Part shown: positions 1 to 9,192 of the stretch, in pieces
Numbering within the stretch: position 1 is the first letter of the stretch
How the letters are laid out: each line of letters begins with the position of its first letter
Origin: Lachnoclostridium sp. An196
GTDB taxonomy: Bacteria; Bacillota; Clostridia; Lachnospirales; Lachnospiraceae
Assembly (NCBI RefSeq): GCF_002160135.1
Contig: NZ_NFJZ01000016.1
Location: forward strand, 1-55,865
DNA length: 55,865 nucleotides
Reading direction: 5' to 3'
The notes under the pieces: generated by a model
What the model was told of the DNA's origin: nothing
The model's input: only the letters and a program-made list of their open reading frames with translations
The model's database searches: none
Made by a program: the position numbers and the translations under genes

Positions 1-73
1 GTAGATAGGGCAGAGGTGGAAGCACAGCAATGTGTGGAGCTGACTGTCACTAATAGGTCGAGGGCTTAACCAA
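1..73 (+). rRNA. 23S rRNA, 3' end (partial)
   Basis: The first ~73 bases match the conserved 3' end of bacterial 23S rRNA, including GTGGAGCTGACTGTCACTAA and AATAGGTCGAGGGCTTAACC. The gene begins before the window. The exact 3' end is estimated from the terminal TTAACC, which normally pairs with the 5' end of 23S. No 5S gene follows before the terminator at 142-181. Confidence 0.95.
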
Positions 74-141
74 GAGGTTCTGGGCAGGATGGAAGTGGAA
101 GATAAAAAAGGTATAGACTGTATGCGATTTTCAGGGTATAG

Positions 142-181
142 AAAAAAGGCTTAACGAATATACATTCGTTAAGCCTTTTTT
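142..181 (+). terminator. Intrinsic terminator after 23S rRNA
   Basis: A perfect 18-bp inverted repeat (AAAAAAGGCTTAACGAAT and its complement) with a 4-base loop ends in a T run. The A and T runs on both sides could let it work in both directions, so it could also end the minus-strand regulator at 254-1825. Confidence 0.9.
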
Positions 182-253
182 GGATCTGTCTGAAATCCCG
201 GCATACAGATAGGCCCTCCCTGCCGATTATGGAAACGGCTAATTAACACTGCG

Positions 254-1825
254 TCACTGAGCGTTGTCTTCATTTTGTTCCATAATGTAGTAAGAGATGC
301 GCAGAACCAGCCGTTCTTTGGCATCATCCAGATTGACATCCGCTATTTTCTGAATCCGTTCCAGACGGTAAAAAAGAGTGCTTCTGTGAATATACAGAAG
401 CTTGGAAGTCTGCAATACATTTCTCTCCCTTTCCAGGAAAACTTTCAGTGTATGAAACAAATCTGTGTGATTTTCCTGATCATACTGTTTTAATGCCAGT
501 AATTTGGCAGAGCAGAGCAGTTCCGGTGAAAACACTTCTCCTCCTTTCTGGAGAAGATACTCTAACAGATAATCTTCAAAACGATAATACCAGTGCATAC
601 TGTGGCTGCGGCGTCCCAACTGCAGGACTGTCTTGGCCTGCAGATAACCCTGAGGAAGCTGGAAGAAATCGACGAGTTCCGAACTCGCGCCCATTTTCAG
701 CAATTCTTCACGGAGAAGCATGGCCAGACTTCGCAGGACGTCCGAACTCCGCGCTCCGGAAGGAGACAGGTTCGCGATCACGGTAATTCTGTTATCATAC
801 AGAAAAGCGAAGCTGTTCCGGATCTGGGTTTCTATGTAGCTAAGAGTCGCGGCGGAAGAATGCATCCGGACATCCGGCTGATCGGTTTCCAGGCAAAGAC
901 ACAGATAGTGATCGTGCCGTTTCCAGCCCAGAAAGGACAGACAATTTATAACGCGTGACTCATCCAGGACGCCCTGGTCCAGAAATTCACGGAAAAATTG
1001 TATCAGGTCGCCGCCCATGCCCAGACGGTACAGACTTTTTTTCCGGATAGCGTTCAAAATTACCTCGCTCAGATATTGGATAATCTGATAATGTCCGGGC
1101 AGCAAAGGTGTCTCCAGCTCATCAACGCAGATTCTTCCTTCATATCTCCCCTCATTCCAAAGATTAATATATAGAATAGGATATCCGCGCAGCTCTGCGG
1201 AATAGAGCGCAGGGCCTACTGTGCTCAATGTATGGAGATATTCCAGATCTGCCCGGAAGTCGTGGATCAGACTTAAAGGCGCAATGTCCATGCCTGTTCG
1301 GGGATCCTTATCCCAGGAAATCATTCCTGGAACTGTATGGGGACAGGAAAGGATGAAAAAATTAGAATCATGTATGAAGATTGGATTTTGGAAAATATTC
1401 AGGCACGCGTTCAGCATATTATCCAGCGGATTGGGATCGTTAAGCGCCTGGTGCAGCGATCGGTCCCACTGGAAATATTTCTCAAAGATATCCTGAGCCT
1501 GTGTAAGGACATCTGCCGGATCAGAAGCATCTTCTATGATGAGAATCTCATTTCCTGCCGCAGGTTCGTTGTCGGATGACTTGCTCAACAGAATCAGATG
1601 CAGTCCATGCATGGACGGGAGTCCGGCCGACAGGTCTTCCTCTGTGGCCAAATATACATACTGAGGCAACGGAGCAGTTTTTTCCCGATAGAGACGAACT
1701 CCTTCCAGACATGGCGTATCTGCCTGACCATGAAGACGCATGTGCTGATAATAGTTTTGAAATTCATCATACAGGATCTGCATAGTCAAATGAAATGTAA
1801 GCATGCTTGGGCCTCCTAAAATCAA
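254..1825 (-). CDS. PucR/CdaR-family transcriptional regulator
   Basis: This 523-residue protein has the C-terminal PucR-type helix-turn-helix (LLYIHRSTLFYRLERIQKI near residue 480). The preceding middle region looks like the GGDEF-like segment of CdaR/PucR proteins, and the N-terminal half is a presumed sensor region without a motif I can name. Such proteins usually activate catabolic genes in response to a substrate. It is divergent from the nat-reductase-ASKHA operon starting at 2018, so it probably controls that operon from the 190-bp spacer. A second protein of the same architecture lies at 6552-8093. The effector cannot be read from the sequence. No damage is seen. Confidence 0.85.
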   Translation of the reverse strand: MILGGPSMLTFHLTMQILYDEFQNYYQHMRLHGQADTPCLEGVRLYREKTAPLPQYVYLATEEDLSAGLPSMHGLHLILLSKSSDNEPAAGNEILIIEDASDPADVLTQAQDIFEKYFQWDRSLHQALNDPNPLDNMLNACLNIFQNPIFIHDSNFFILSCPHTVPGMISWDKDPRTGMDIAPLSLIHDFRADLEYLHTLSTVGPALYSAELRGYPILYINLWNEGRYEGRICVDELETPLLPGHYQIIQYLSEVILNAIRKKSLYRLGMGGDLIQFFREFLDQGVLDESRVINCLSFLGWKRHDHYLCLCLETDQPDVRMHSSAATLSYIETQIRNSFAFLYDNRITVIANLSPSGARSSDVLRSLAMLLREELLKMGASSELVDFFQLPQGYLQAKTVLQLGRRSHSMHWYYRFEDYLLEYLLQKGGEVFSPELLCSAKLLALKQYDQENHTDLFHTLKVFLERERNVLQTSKLLYIHRSTLFYRLERIQKIADVNLDDAKERLVLRISYYIMEQNEDNAQ

Positions 1826-2017
1826 AATAATATTGTTTATTATTATAACATGAACAGAATGGGTTGTGAATATTGTCCAAATATGATACTACAAAGAGTT
1901 GAAAGTATGGGAAAAAGAATGGGACTTTATGACGGATTTACGAAATAAAGTTGTCGTATTATAGTATAAATGGCAGAAGTATTGACAAGTACAAAAAGTA
2001 GGAAGGCGGAAGAAAAT

Positions 2018-2809
2018 ATGAATCAAAAAGAAGCGGCCCTGTACCTGAAACGGCTGCATTATGAGGATACAGTACAGCCGGGAACGGATGCTCTTGAAAA
2101 ACTGATACGGGCACACCTGGAGCAGATACCGTTTGAAAACCTGGATGTTTTTGATTTTGGAAAAGTTCCTGATCTGAATGAAAAAGTTCTGTTTGACAAA
2201 GTCGTTGTACAAAAGAGAGGAGGAGTCTGTTTTGAACTCAATCTGTTATTCCTTTCTCTGTTGGAATGCCTGAACTATCAGGTATATCCGGTGGCGGCAA
2301 GAATTCTCTGGAACAAAACAGAAATGCCGCCGCTGACTCATGTGGGGCTGATAACAGAAGTGGAGGAAGAACTGTTCTATTGCGATGTGGGATACGGAGG
2401 GCCCGGTCCCAAAGGACTGATTGCGATAAAACCGGGAGAACAGGAAGTGGATGGCTGCAGATTCCGTTTTCTGCGGATGACGGATGGAGATTACAGGTTG
2501 GACCGTCTGCACCATGGAGAATGGAAAGCGCTTTTACAGTTTGCCGACCGCCCGGTGAGAAGGCTGGATTTCCAGGTGCTGAACTTCTACTGCGCCCGGA
2601 ATCCGGTTATCATGTTCACACAAAAAAGAGTCATAAACCTGTGCACGCCGGAAGGAAGCAAGGCGCTTACAGACCTGGAGCTGACTGTACATGAAAACGG
2701 AGAGATCCGCCGGACGATATATAAAGATCTGGAAGAGCTGGAAAAAGGGCTGGAAGTTGAATTTGGCCTGCGTGTATCGCTGGCTGGCAGTATCAGGAAA
2801 GGAGAATGA
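2018..2809 (+). CDS. nat: Arylamine N-acetyltransferase
   Basis: A 263-residue NAT enzyme, which transfers acetyl from acetyl-CoA to arylamines and hydrazines by a ping-pong mechanism. The catalytic triad is visible: Cys in RGGVCFELN (near residue 69), His in THVGLI and Asp in CDVGYGG. Length is normal for the family. The start at 2018 is chosen because an AGGCGGAAG ribosome site lies just upstream; the open frame runs 48 bases further back without one. Its stop overlaps the ATGA at the beginning of the next gene, so it is first in an operon with the reductase, ASKHA and DUF2284 genes. The substrate is unknown. Confidence 0.9.
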   Translation: MNQKEAALYLKRLHYEDTVQPGTDALEKLIRAHLEQIPFENLDVFDFGKVPDLNEKVLFDKVVVQKRGGVCFELNLLFLSLLECLNYQVYPVAARILWNKTEMPPLTHVGLITEVEEELFYCDVGYGGPGPKGLIAIKPGEQEVDGCRFRFLRMTDGDYRLDRLHHGEWKALLQFADRPVRRLDFQVLNFYCARNPVIMFTQKRVINLCTPEGSKALTDLELTVHENGEIRRTIYKDLEELEKGLEVEFGLRVSLAGSIRKGE

Positions 2810-2811
2810 AT

Positions 2812-4483
2812 ATGATAAGAAAGTATCCGAATCTGTGTAAGCCGATTACGATCGGGAACGTAACATTCCGCAACCGTATGTTTTCCGCGCCTATGAGCGG
2901 GGCGGAGATCACGCCGGAGTGTATGATCGGTCCCAAATCCACCGCGTTTTATGAACTGCGGGCAAAAGGCGGAGCGGCCGCGGTGACGGTCAGTGAGCTG
3001 ATGGTGCATCCGGCCACGGACGCGTCGCATGCATATCATCTGAATACAGAGACCGTGGGATCTGTCGCCAGCTTTACTTATACGGCGGACGCGATCAAGA
3101 GACACGGGGCTGTGCCCAGCGTGGAGTTCTCCCATTCGGGACAGTATGCGGGGACTTATCTTTTGGATAAAAACAAGAAGGAAAGTATGACTCAGTACGG
3201 CCCCAGCGCCGGGACAAGACCGGACGGACTTCCGGTGACTCCATTGACAAAAGCGCAGATTGGAGATATTGTTAAAGCATACTATGACACGGCGAAGCTG
3301 GCGAAACTCTGCGGTTATGAAATGATTATGGTTCACGGCGGACATGGATGGCTGATCAACCAGTTTCTGTCGCCATACTTTAATCATCGCACGGATGAGT
3401 ATGGAGGATGTTTCGAAAACCGGGTACGGTTTGCCCGCGAGGTCCTGTCCGCGGTCCGCGAAGCGGTGGGGCCGGGTTTCCCGATTGAATTTCGAATGAG
3501 CGGATCTGAATTTTTTGAAGACGGATCCGTTCCTGCCTTCTAAAGTGGCGGAAAACCGGGATGATGAGATCGTCAGGTGCCTGCGATGTTTTGTCTGTAT
3601 GGCGGAAAGGGGAACGACGCAGACCCGGAGATGTTCGGTCAATCCGTTGATCGGACGGGAATGGGAAGGCAACGAGATACCGGAGGCCAGAAAGAAGAAG
3701 AAAGTGCTCGTGGCAGGCGGCGGAGTGGCAGGTTTGGAAGCGGCCTGGACAGCGGCGCGCCGGGGACATCAGGTGGTGCTGTGCGAAAAGAGCGATCGGC
3801 TGGGCGGAATCCTGAAGAGCGAGCAGGCAATTGATTTCAAGCATGAGATGTATGAGCTTGGACTTACACTTGAAAAACTTGCCAGAGAGGAGGGCGTGCA
3901 GATCCGGCTGAATACGGAAGTGACGCCGGAATATGCAGAAAAGGAGCAGGCTGATGCGCTGATCATTGCTGTGGGTTCCAGACCCATTGTGCCGCCGCTT
4001 CCCGGCATCGACGGAGATCATGTGGTCATAGTCAATAACTATTACCTGGAAAAGGATAAAGTAAAAGGCGGCGAAGTGGTAGTGCTGGGCGGAGGTCTGG
4101 CGGGATGTGAGTGCGCGATCCACCTGGCGAGAGAAGGCAGAAAAGTACATTTGGTGGAGATGCGCGGGGAACTGGCGCCGGACGCCAATATCCGCCACAG
4201 GCCGATCCTTCTGAAAGAACTGGAGGACCGGGGAGTCGTCTGCCATACAAATCATCAGGGGCTCCGTGTTACAGAGGAAGGACTCTGGTGTAAGACCCGG
4301 GGAGAGGAAGTCCTGATACCGGGCACTTCCGTGATCTGCGCCGTGGGTCAGAAAGCGAGAAGAGATGTAGTGGAGACGCTTCTGGACAGCGCGCCGGTAG
4401 TGAAGCAGATCGGGGACTGCATCCGCCCGGCTAATATTTGTATGGCAGTCTACCAGGGCTATCACGCGGCGCTGGACATCTAG
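2812..4483 (+). pseudogene. Old-yellow-enzyme/2-enoate-reductase-like gene, internally deleted and frameshifted
   Basis: The gene encodes a broken NADH:flavin oxidoreductase of the long Fe-S flavoenzyme type. Codons from 2812 give the N-terminal FMN barrel through HGGHGWLINQFLSPYFNHRT and FRMSGSEFFEDG, then run into a stop at 3541-3543. From about 3518 another frame (+1) resumes with DPFLPSKVAENRDDEIVRCL, a cysteine cluster (CLRCFVC...C) and a complete FAD/NAD(P) domain with two GxGxxG-like motifs (VAGGGVAG, VLGGGLAG). The last part of the barrel, which normally carries the FMN-phosphate site, about 100 residues, is absent. GGATC occurs on both sides of the junction. The start at 2812 is preferred to 2806 from its spacing to AGGAG. 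It could be real decay or an assembly collapse. Confidence 0.85.
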
Positions 4484-4519
4484 GAAACATGGAATTGGAG
4501 GAAACAGGGGCGAAGACAG

Positions 4520-5998
4520 ATGAAGTATCGGATTACATTTGTAAAAGAGGGAAAGACATACGAGGCAGAAGAGGGAATGACGGTGCTGGAGGCCGAGATA
4601 GCGGCCGGGCTGAAACCTGATGCTCCTTGCGGAGGAAGCGGAAAGTGTAAAAAATGCAGGGTACATATTGGAGGAGATGAAGTGCTTGCCTGCCAGACAG
4701 TGATCCACAGCGATCTGGAAGTGGAGACTTTGCAGGGAGATGCAAAGAATCAGATTCTGACCGCCGGATACGGCAGAAAAGTAGCGTTTCATCCTGGAAA
4801 AATTCCTGCGGATATCAGAACTCCGCTTTTGGCGGCAGTAGATCTGGGATCCACGTCGGTCGTGGCATATCTGCTGGATGGGTGTACAGGGGAGCAGCTT
4901 TCGGTGAAAAGTGTCCTGAACCCGCAGCGGCAGTATGGAGCGGATGTGGTCATGCGGAGCAGTTATGCCATGGAAAAGGGGGCGGACATCCTGAGCAGCT
5001 GCATCCGAAGGGCAGTGAATGAACTCCTCCGGGAAGCTGCGAAATCATGCGGCAGAAGCCAGGAAGAGATCGTGAAGATCGTTATGGTAGGCAATTCCTG
5101 TATGCATCATCTGTTTCTGGAGATTCCGGTTGATACATTGGTGCTGGCTCCTTACGAGCCGAGAGTGAAAGAGGCTTTGGCGCTCAGGGCATCTGATTAT
5201 GGATTCCTGGTTCATCCGGAAGCACAGCTTCTGTGGCTGCCCAATATCGGCGGTTTTGTAGGGGCTGATACGGCGGGCTGCCTGCTTGCGACGGATATGG
5301 ATCAGCGAGAGCGCATGACGCTGATGGTGGATATCGGCACCAATGGAGAGATGGTGCTCGGAAATCGTGAAACCGGCCTGACGGCCTGTTCGACAGCTGC
5401 AGGCCCGGCATTTGAAGGGGCAAAGATTACCTGCGGCATGAGAGGAAGCGAGGGAGCCATCGATCATGTATACCTGAAGGATGGGAAGCTGGAATTTCAT
5501 GTGATCGGCGATGGAGAGCCTCAGGGAATCTGCGGCTCCGGGCTTCTGGACGCCGTAGCGTGTCTGCGCCGGACAGGCGCAGTGGATGAAAGCGGCCGCA
5601 TGAAAGAAAGCTGTTATTTTACCAGAAACGTATTTATAGAACAGAAGGATATCCGGGAACTGCAGCTCGCCAAAGCCGCTATCGCAGCGGGGATCCGCCT
5701 TCTGTGCAAGAGAAAAGGAATCGGAACAGAAGATATCGAGGAACTTCTGATTGCCGGAGCTTTCGGAAATTATCTGGATCCTGCCAGTGCGTGCGCCATA
5801 GGAATGCTGCCGAAGGAACTGGAAAGCAGGATCATTTCTGTAGGGAACGCAGCCGGTGAAGGCGCCAGGATCGCGGCGCTGAATACAGACGAATTTGAAC
5901 GCAGCAAGGAGCTGGCCGCAAAGACAGAATTCCTGGAGCTGGCCATGGATCCGGAGTTCCAGGATGTTTATGTGGATGAACTGGAGTTTCCGGAATAA
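4520..5998 (+). CDS. ASKHA/DUF4445 corrinoid-activation protein with N-terminal [2Fe-2S] domain (RACE type)
   Basis: A 492-residue protein. Residues ~1-85 form a plant-type ferredoxin domain with cluster ligands in CGGSGKCKKCRV and LACQT. The remainder is a DUF4445 ASKHA ATPase, with DLGSTSVVAYLLDG, DIGTNGEMVLG and IAGAFGNYLDPASA. Proteins of this family use ATP to drive reduction of inactive Co(II) corrinoid proteins back to Co(I). The likely client is the corrinoid protein at 9193, with the methyltransferase at 8326. It follows the broken reductase by 36 bases and precedes DUF2284 by 17, so it looks co-transcribed. All four cysteine ligands are present. Confidence 0.88.
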   Translation: MKYRITFVKEGKTYEAEEGMTVLEAEIAAGLKPDAPCGGSGKCKKCRVHIGGDEVLACQTVIHSDLEVETLQGDAKNQILTAGYGRKVAFHPGKIPADIRTPLLAAVDLGSTSVVAYLLDGCTGEQLSVKSVLNPQRQYGADVVMRSSYAMEKGADILSSCIRRAVNELLREAAKSCGRSQEEIVKIVMVGNSCMHHLFLEIPVDTLVLAPYEPRVKEALALRASDYGFLVHPEAQLLWLPNIGGFVGADTAGCLLATDMDQRERMTLMVDIGTNGEMVLGNRETGLTACSTAAGPAFEGAKITCGMRGSEGAIDHVYLKDGKLEFHVIGDGEPQGICGSGLLDAVACLRRTGAVDESGRMKESCYFTRNVFIEQKDIRELQLAKAAIAAGIRLLCKRKGIGTEDIEELLIAGAFGNYLDPASACAIGMLPKELESRIISVGNAAGEGARIAALNTDEFERSKELAAKTEFLELAMDPEFQDVYVDELEFPE

Positions 5999-6015
5999 AG
6001 ACGGAGGGATAAGAG

Positions 6016-6555
6016 ATGGAAGCATTTGAACTGGCGGAAAAGATCGTGAAGGAAGCAGGGTTTACCTGTGTGGCACTTTTGGATATAGGCACACTGGAAC
6101 TGCTGGATGAAGTAAGAGATATGTGCGCGGCAAATACCTGTGGGAAATACGGAGCAAACTGGGCCTGTCCTCCCGGATGCGGGGAACTGGAAGAGCTGAG
6201 AAAGCAGATCGCCCGTTATCAGTGGGGGATCCTGGTTCAGACTGTGGGGGACGTAGAGGACAGTATGGATTTTGAGGGGATCATAGAAGTAGAAAAGAGT
6301 CATAAAAAATCATTCTATGAGGCCACGGAAAAACTGAAGGAGCAGTTTCCGGATATGTTGGCGCTGGGAGCAGGATGCTGTACGCTCTGTAAAGAATGTA
6401 CGTATCCGTCACAGCCCTGCCGTTTTCCGCAGAAAAGAGTGTCGTCCATGGAATCCTACGGGATCCTGGTCAACGATCTCTGCAAAAAAAACGGCATGAG
6501 CTATTATTACGGCTCTGAAAAGATGGCATATACATCCTGTTACCTGTTCGTTTAG
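6016..6555 (+). CDS. DUF2284 metal-binding protein
   Basis: A 179-residue cysteine-rich protein. The cysteines lie in CGKYGANWACPPGCG (near residue 40) and in GCCTLCKECTYPSQPC (near residue 120), the pattern of DUF2284 proteins, which are predicted Fe-S or metal binders. Members often sit beside corrinoid-reactivating ATPases and methyltransferases, as here; an electron-transfer role is inference. A good ribosome site (GGAGGGATAAGAG) precedes the ATG. Its stop codon overlaps by 4 bases the stop of the convergent PucR gene, leaving no room for a terminator between them. Confidence 0.85.
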   Translation: MEAFELAEKIVKEAGFTCVALLDIGTLELLDEVRDMCAANTCGKYGANWACPPGCGELEELRKQIARYQWGILVQTVGDVEDSMDFEGIIEVEKSHKKSFYEATEKLKEQFPDMLALGAGCCTLCKECTYPSQPCRFPQKRVSSMESYGILVNDLCKKNGMSYYYGSEKMAYTSCYLFV

Positions 6556-8093
6556 GTTTCCGGAGTCTGCTGTTGGTCTTCCATGTCAAGCAGATGAAAG
6601 GAAAGGAGCAGATAGAGCAGTTCATCCGGATCTGAAAAATCGGTTTTCAAGATATCTTTTATTTTATCAAGACGGTAGAGCAGCGTGCTGCGGTGAATAA
6701 ATAAAGCTTCTGATGTCTTTGTTACACTCTGGTGGTTTTCCAGATAACAGCGCACCGTCTGGTAGAGCTGGGAGTGATTCGCTTCATCCGCATATTTTAG
6801 ATTTAAAAGCTTTTCGTGACTGACCATGTACGCGGGAAGCTTTTTTGTTGTCTGTTCCAGCAGATACGGCAGGGCGATTTGGTTAAAATGGTGGATCCAT
6901 CTGGACGGGTTTTTGCGTTTGCCGAACTGGAGCGCAATAGATGCCTGTACATACTGTCGCTGAAAATTAAAGTGTCCCAGCATTTTTCGGCTGTATCCGG
7001 CATTCAGAAGACTGTCCCGGATAAAGCTGGCCAGCTTCTGGGAGATCTCGTCTATGGACAGAGAGCAGAGATCCAGATTGATGTAGACGACCACATTGCC
7101 ATGATGCTCTACGGCGCAGGAAGCGGGAATGGAGTTTTCCACATATCCGCATATGGCGCGCAGAGTAAGATTTTTGAAATCAAGGATACCTGTTTTGATC
7201 AGGATACACTGATAATAATGGGAAGACAGCCATCCGGCAGCAGAAAACTGCTGGCTGATTTCCACGTAATCGGCGCTGGGATCTGTCAGCAAAGTCTGGA
7301 ATATCTGATGGAGGGAGTGAGAGGTGTCGTGGCTGTTGACCACGTTTGTAGTCAGTGCGTGGGACACCATACGGGCCAGATATTCCATAAGGAAACCAAA
7401 AGTATCGTCCAGAGGAACTTCTCCTTCGGAAATCATAAGTCGGTAGACCGTTTTCCCAAAGCGCATGATATTGACGCAGAGAGAGGGGTCTGCAATATCA
7501 TTGCCCGGATAATAAAAATAGCCGATTTTGTAGAATGCCTCTTCATAGTTAGGATCCTGTTTTAAAGCATTGACCAGAGCACGGGTTTCTTCGGTAGAAC
7601 CCAGCACGGAATTTCGAAGGCCGTTCAGTCGGTAGCCTCTGGATGCGACGACAGTAAAATCCATGCCGATGACCATCATAGGATTGGATATAACACGCGC
7701 AGTGCGATCCAACAGATCCTGAATCGTAGAATTGGACAGCCGTGATTCAAAAAGAGACTGGTTCCATTCTTCATAAATTGAGAAAATATACTGTAAGAAA
7801 GCCAGTGCTTCATCGGCTGTGACTTTTTCGGGAAGGATACACAGATTAGGGTAGTCCCGCTCTGAAATGGAGAACCGGGCTCCGGTCAGAACCAGCAGGA
7901 TTTTCGACAACTGGTGTGAAGGCAGGTGAAAATCAGGATCATCCACCACGTAGACAGTTCCCTCATCCAGGTTTTTTTCTCCCTGATAATGGAGGGGGTA
8001 TTTTAAGTGCGGTTCACTGGAAATCCAGGAGGAAACAGAGACCGTGCAGTGTTTTTTCAGATGATAAGTAATCAAAAGAGCGCTTAACTTCAT
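6552..8093 (-). CDS. PucR/CdaR-family transcriptional regulator (second copy type)
   Basis: A 513-residue regulator with the PucR C-terminal helix-turn-helix (ALFIHRSTLLYRLDKIKDIL near residue 465). It has the same layout as the protein at 254-1825 but is clearly diverged from it. It is divergent from the methyltransferase-corrinoid pair at 8326-9828, so those two genes are its probable targets. The start at 8093 has GAGG about 10 bases upstream. The two PucR proteins bracket the reductase/ASKHA/DUF2284 block, which suggests both halves of this block answer to related but separate signals. The inducer is unknown. Confidence 0.85.
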   Translation of the reverse strand: MKLSALLITYHLKKHCTVSVSSWISSEPHLKYPLHYQGEKNLDEGTVYVVDDPDFHLPSHQLSKILLVLTGARFSISERDYPNLCILPEKVTADEALAFLQYIFSIYEEWNQSLFESRLSNSTIQDLLDRTARVISNPMMVIGMDFTVVASRGYRLNGLRNSVLGSTEETRALVNALKQDPNYEEAFYKIGYFYYPGNDIADPSLCVNIMRFGKTVYRLMISEGEVPLDDTFGFLMEYLARMVSHALTTNVVNSHDTSHSLHQIFQTLLTDPSADYVEISQQFSAAGWLSSHYYQCILIKTGILDFKNLTLRAICGYVENSIPASCAVEHHGNVVVYINLDLCSLSIDEISQKLASFIRDSLLNAGYSRKMLGHFNFQRQYVQASIALQFGKRKNPSRWIHHFNQIALPYLLEQTTKKLPAYMVSHEKLLNLKYADEANHSQLYQTVRCYLENHQSVTKTSEALFIHRSTLLYRLDKIKDILKTDFSDPDELLYLLLSFHLLDMEDQQQTPET

Positions 8094-8177
8094 GGATGGA
8101 ACCTCATTATCTTAAATGTATCGGTAGATTTTATATAGCCTATTATACCTGGGAATCGGCCGGCAGGCAAGATGGTC

Positions 8178-8196
8178 TTCCTACAAAACGTAGGAA
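8178..8196. promoter_or_regulatory. Candidate operator (inverted repeat)
   Basis: TTCCTAC and GTAGGAA form perfect 7-bp arms around AAAAC in the spacer between the PucR gene and the methyltransferase gene. It is a plausible site for the adjacent regulator. Only one such site was found, and no PucR consensus was available to compare it with. Confidence 0.35.
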
Positions 8197-8325
8197 AGCG
8201 GAGGCAAAAATCAGCGATTGTGCATATGGCATAGAAAAAGGCTCTGTGATAAACTCAAGATGTGGTTAAATTATACAATAAAAACGATGATCTTACATAA
8301 ATATTCATCAGAAGGAGGAAAATAC

Positions 8326-9129
8326 ATGATAATCATCGGTGAGAAGATTAATGGATCCATCCCAGTAGTGGCTGACGCTATTGCGAAAAGGGATGCGGAA
8401 TTCATTAAAAACAGAGCAAAGATGCAGGCGGAAGCGGGGGCTACTTTTATTGACTGCTGTGCGTCTGTGCCGGAAGCAGAAGAAGTTGAGACGCTGAAAT
8501 GGATGATCGACTGCATCCAGGAGGTGACGGATCTTCCGATCTCCGTAGACAGTCCCAGCGCGGACGTGCTGGCGCAGGTATTTCCATACTGCAAGAGACC
8601 GGGACTGATCAATTCCGTATCCGGAGAAGGCGACAAGATTGATAAGATCTTTCCGCTGATCGCAGATACCAAATGGGAAGTGATCTGTCTTCTGTCCGAC
8701 GACACGGGAATTCCCAAAAGTGCGGCGGACCGTCTGAGAGTATTTGACAAGATTCTTGAGAAGGCGGAAAAATACGGAGTTGCCCATAACCGTATGCATA
8801 TTGACCCATTGGTAGAAATGCTGTGCACTTCCGAAGACGGTATCGCACTGAATGTGGAAGTGATTAATACGGTCCGTAAGAGATGCCCGGATATGCATAT
8901 TACGGCGGCGGTCAGCAATATTTCTTTTAACCTTCCGGTGAGAAAGATGATCAACCTTGGATTTACGGTACTGGCTATGAACGCGGGTCTGGACAGCGCC
9001 ATTCTGGATCCGACCAACCGGGATATGATGGGTGTGATCTATGCGACGGAAGCGCTGCTTGGTCAGGATGATTATTGTATGGAATATATCAGCGCGTATC
9101 GTGAAGGTATCTTTGGACCGAAAAAATAA
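8326..9129 (+). CDS. Methyltetrahydrofolate:corrinoid methyltransferase (pterin-binding, MeTr/MtvA-like)
   Basis: A 267-residue TIM-barrel protein of the pterin-binding family that moves methyl groups between a corrinoid protein and tetrahydrofolate. It starts IIIGEKINGSIP, typical of these enzymes, and has VDSPSADVL, LINSVSGEGDK, HIDPLVEML and NAGLDSAILDP along the barrel. The start at 8326 is chosen for the GAAGGAGG site; a longer frame to 8218 lacks one. The partner corrinoid protein follows 63 bases downstream. No substrate-specific methyltransferase (MttB, MtvB or MtaB type) lies in the window, so the methyl donor substrate is not defined. Confidence 0.88.
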   Translation: MIIIGEKINGSIPVVADAIAKRDAEFIKNRAKMQAEAGATFIDCCASVPEAEEVETLKWMIDCIQEVTDLPISVDSPSADVLAQVFPYCKRPGLINSVSGEGDKIDKIFPLIADTKWEVICLLSDDTGIPKSAADRLRVFDKILEKAEKYGVAHNRMHIDPLVEMLCTSEDGIALNVEVINTVRKRCPDMHITAAVSNISFNLPVRKMINLGFTVLAMNAGLDSAILDPTNRDMMGVIYATEALLGQDDYCMEYISAYREGIFGPKK

Positions 9130-9192
9130 ATATGTAAAACGGATCAGTCAGGGCTGATCTGAAGATAAAATAAAAAAATGGAGGATAAAAAA

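Noticed and set aside
75-141. A 5S rRNA gene after 23S
   Set aside because: Only about 67 bases remain before the terminator, and no 5S signature is present.
3515-4483. The C-terminal part of the reductase as a separate gene starting at TTG
   Set aside because: There is no ribosome site, and the sequence before the cysteine cluster is clearly barrel-derived, so it is the tail of a broken single gene.
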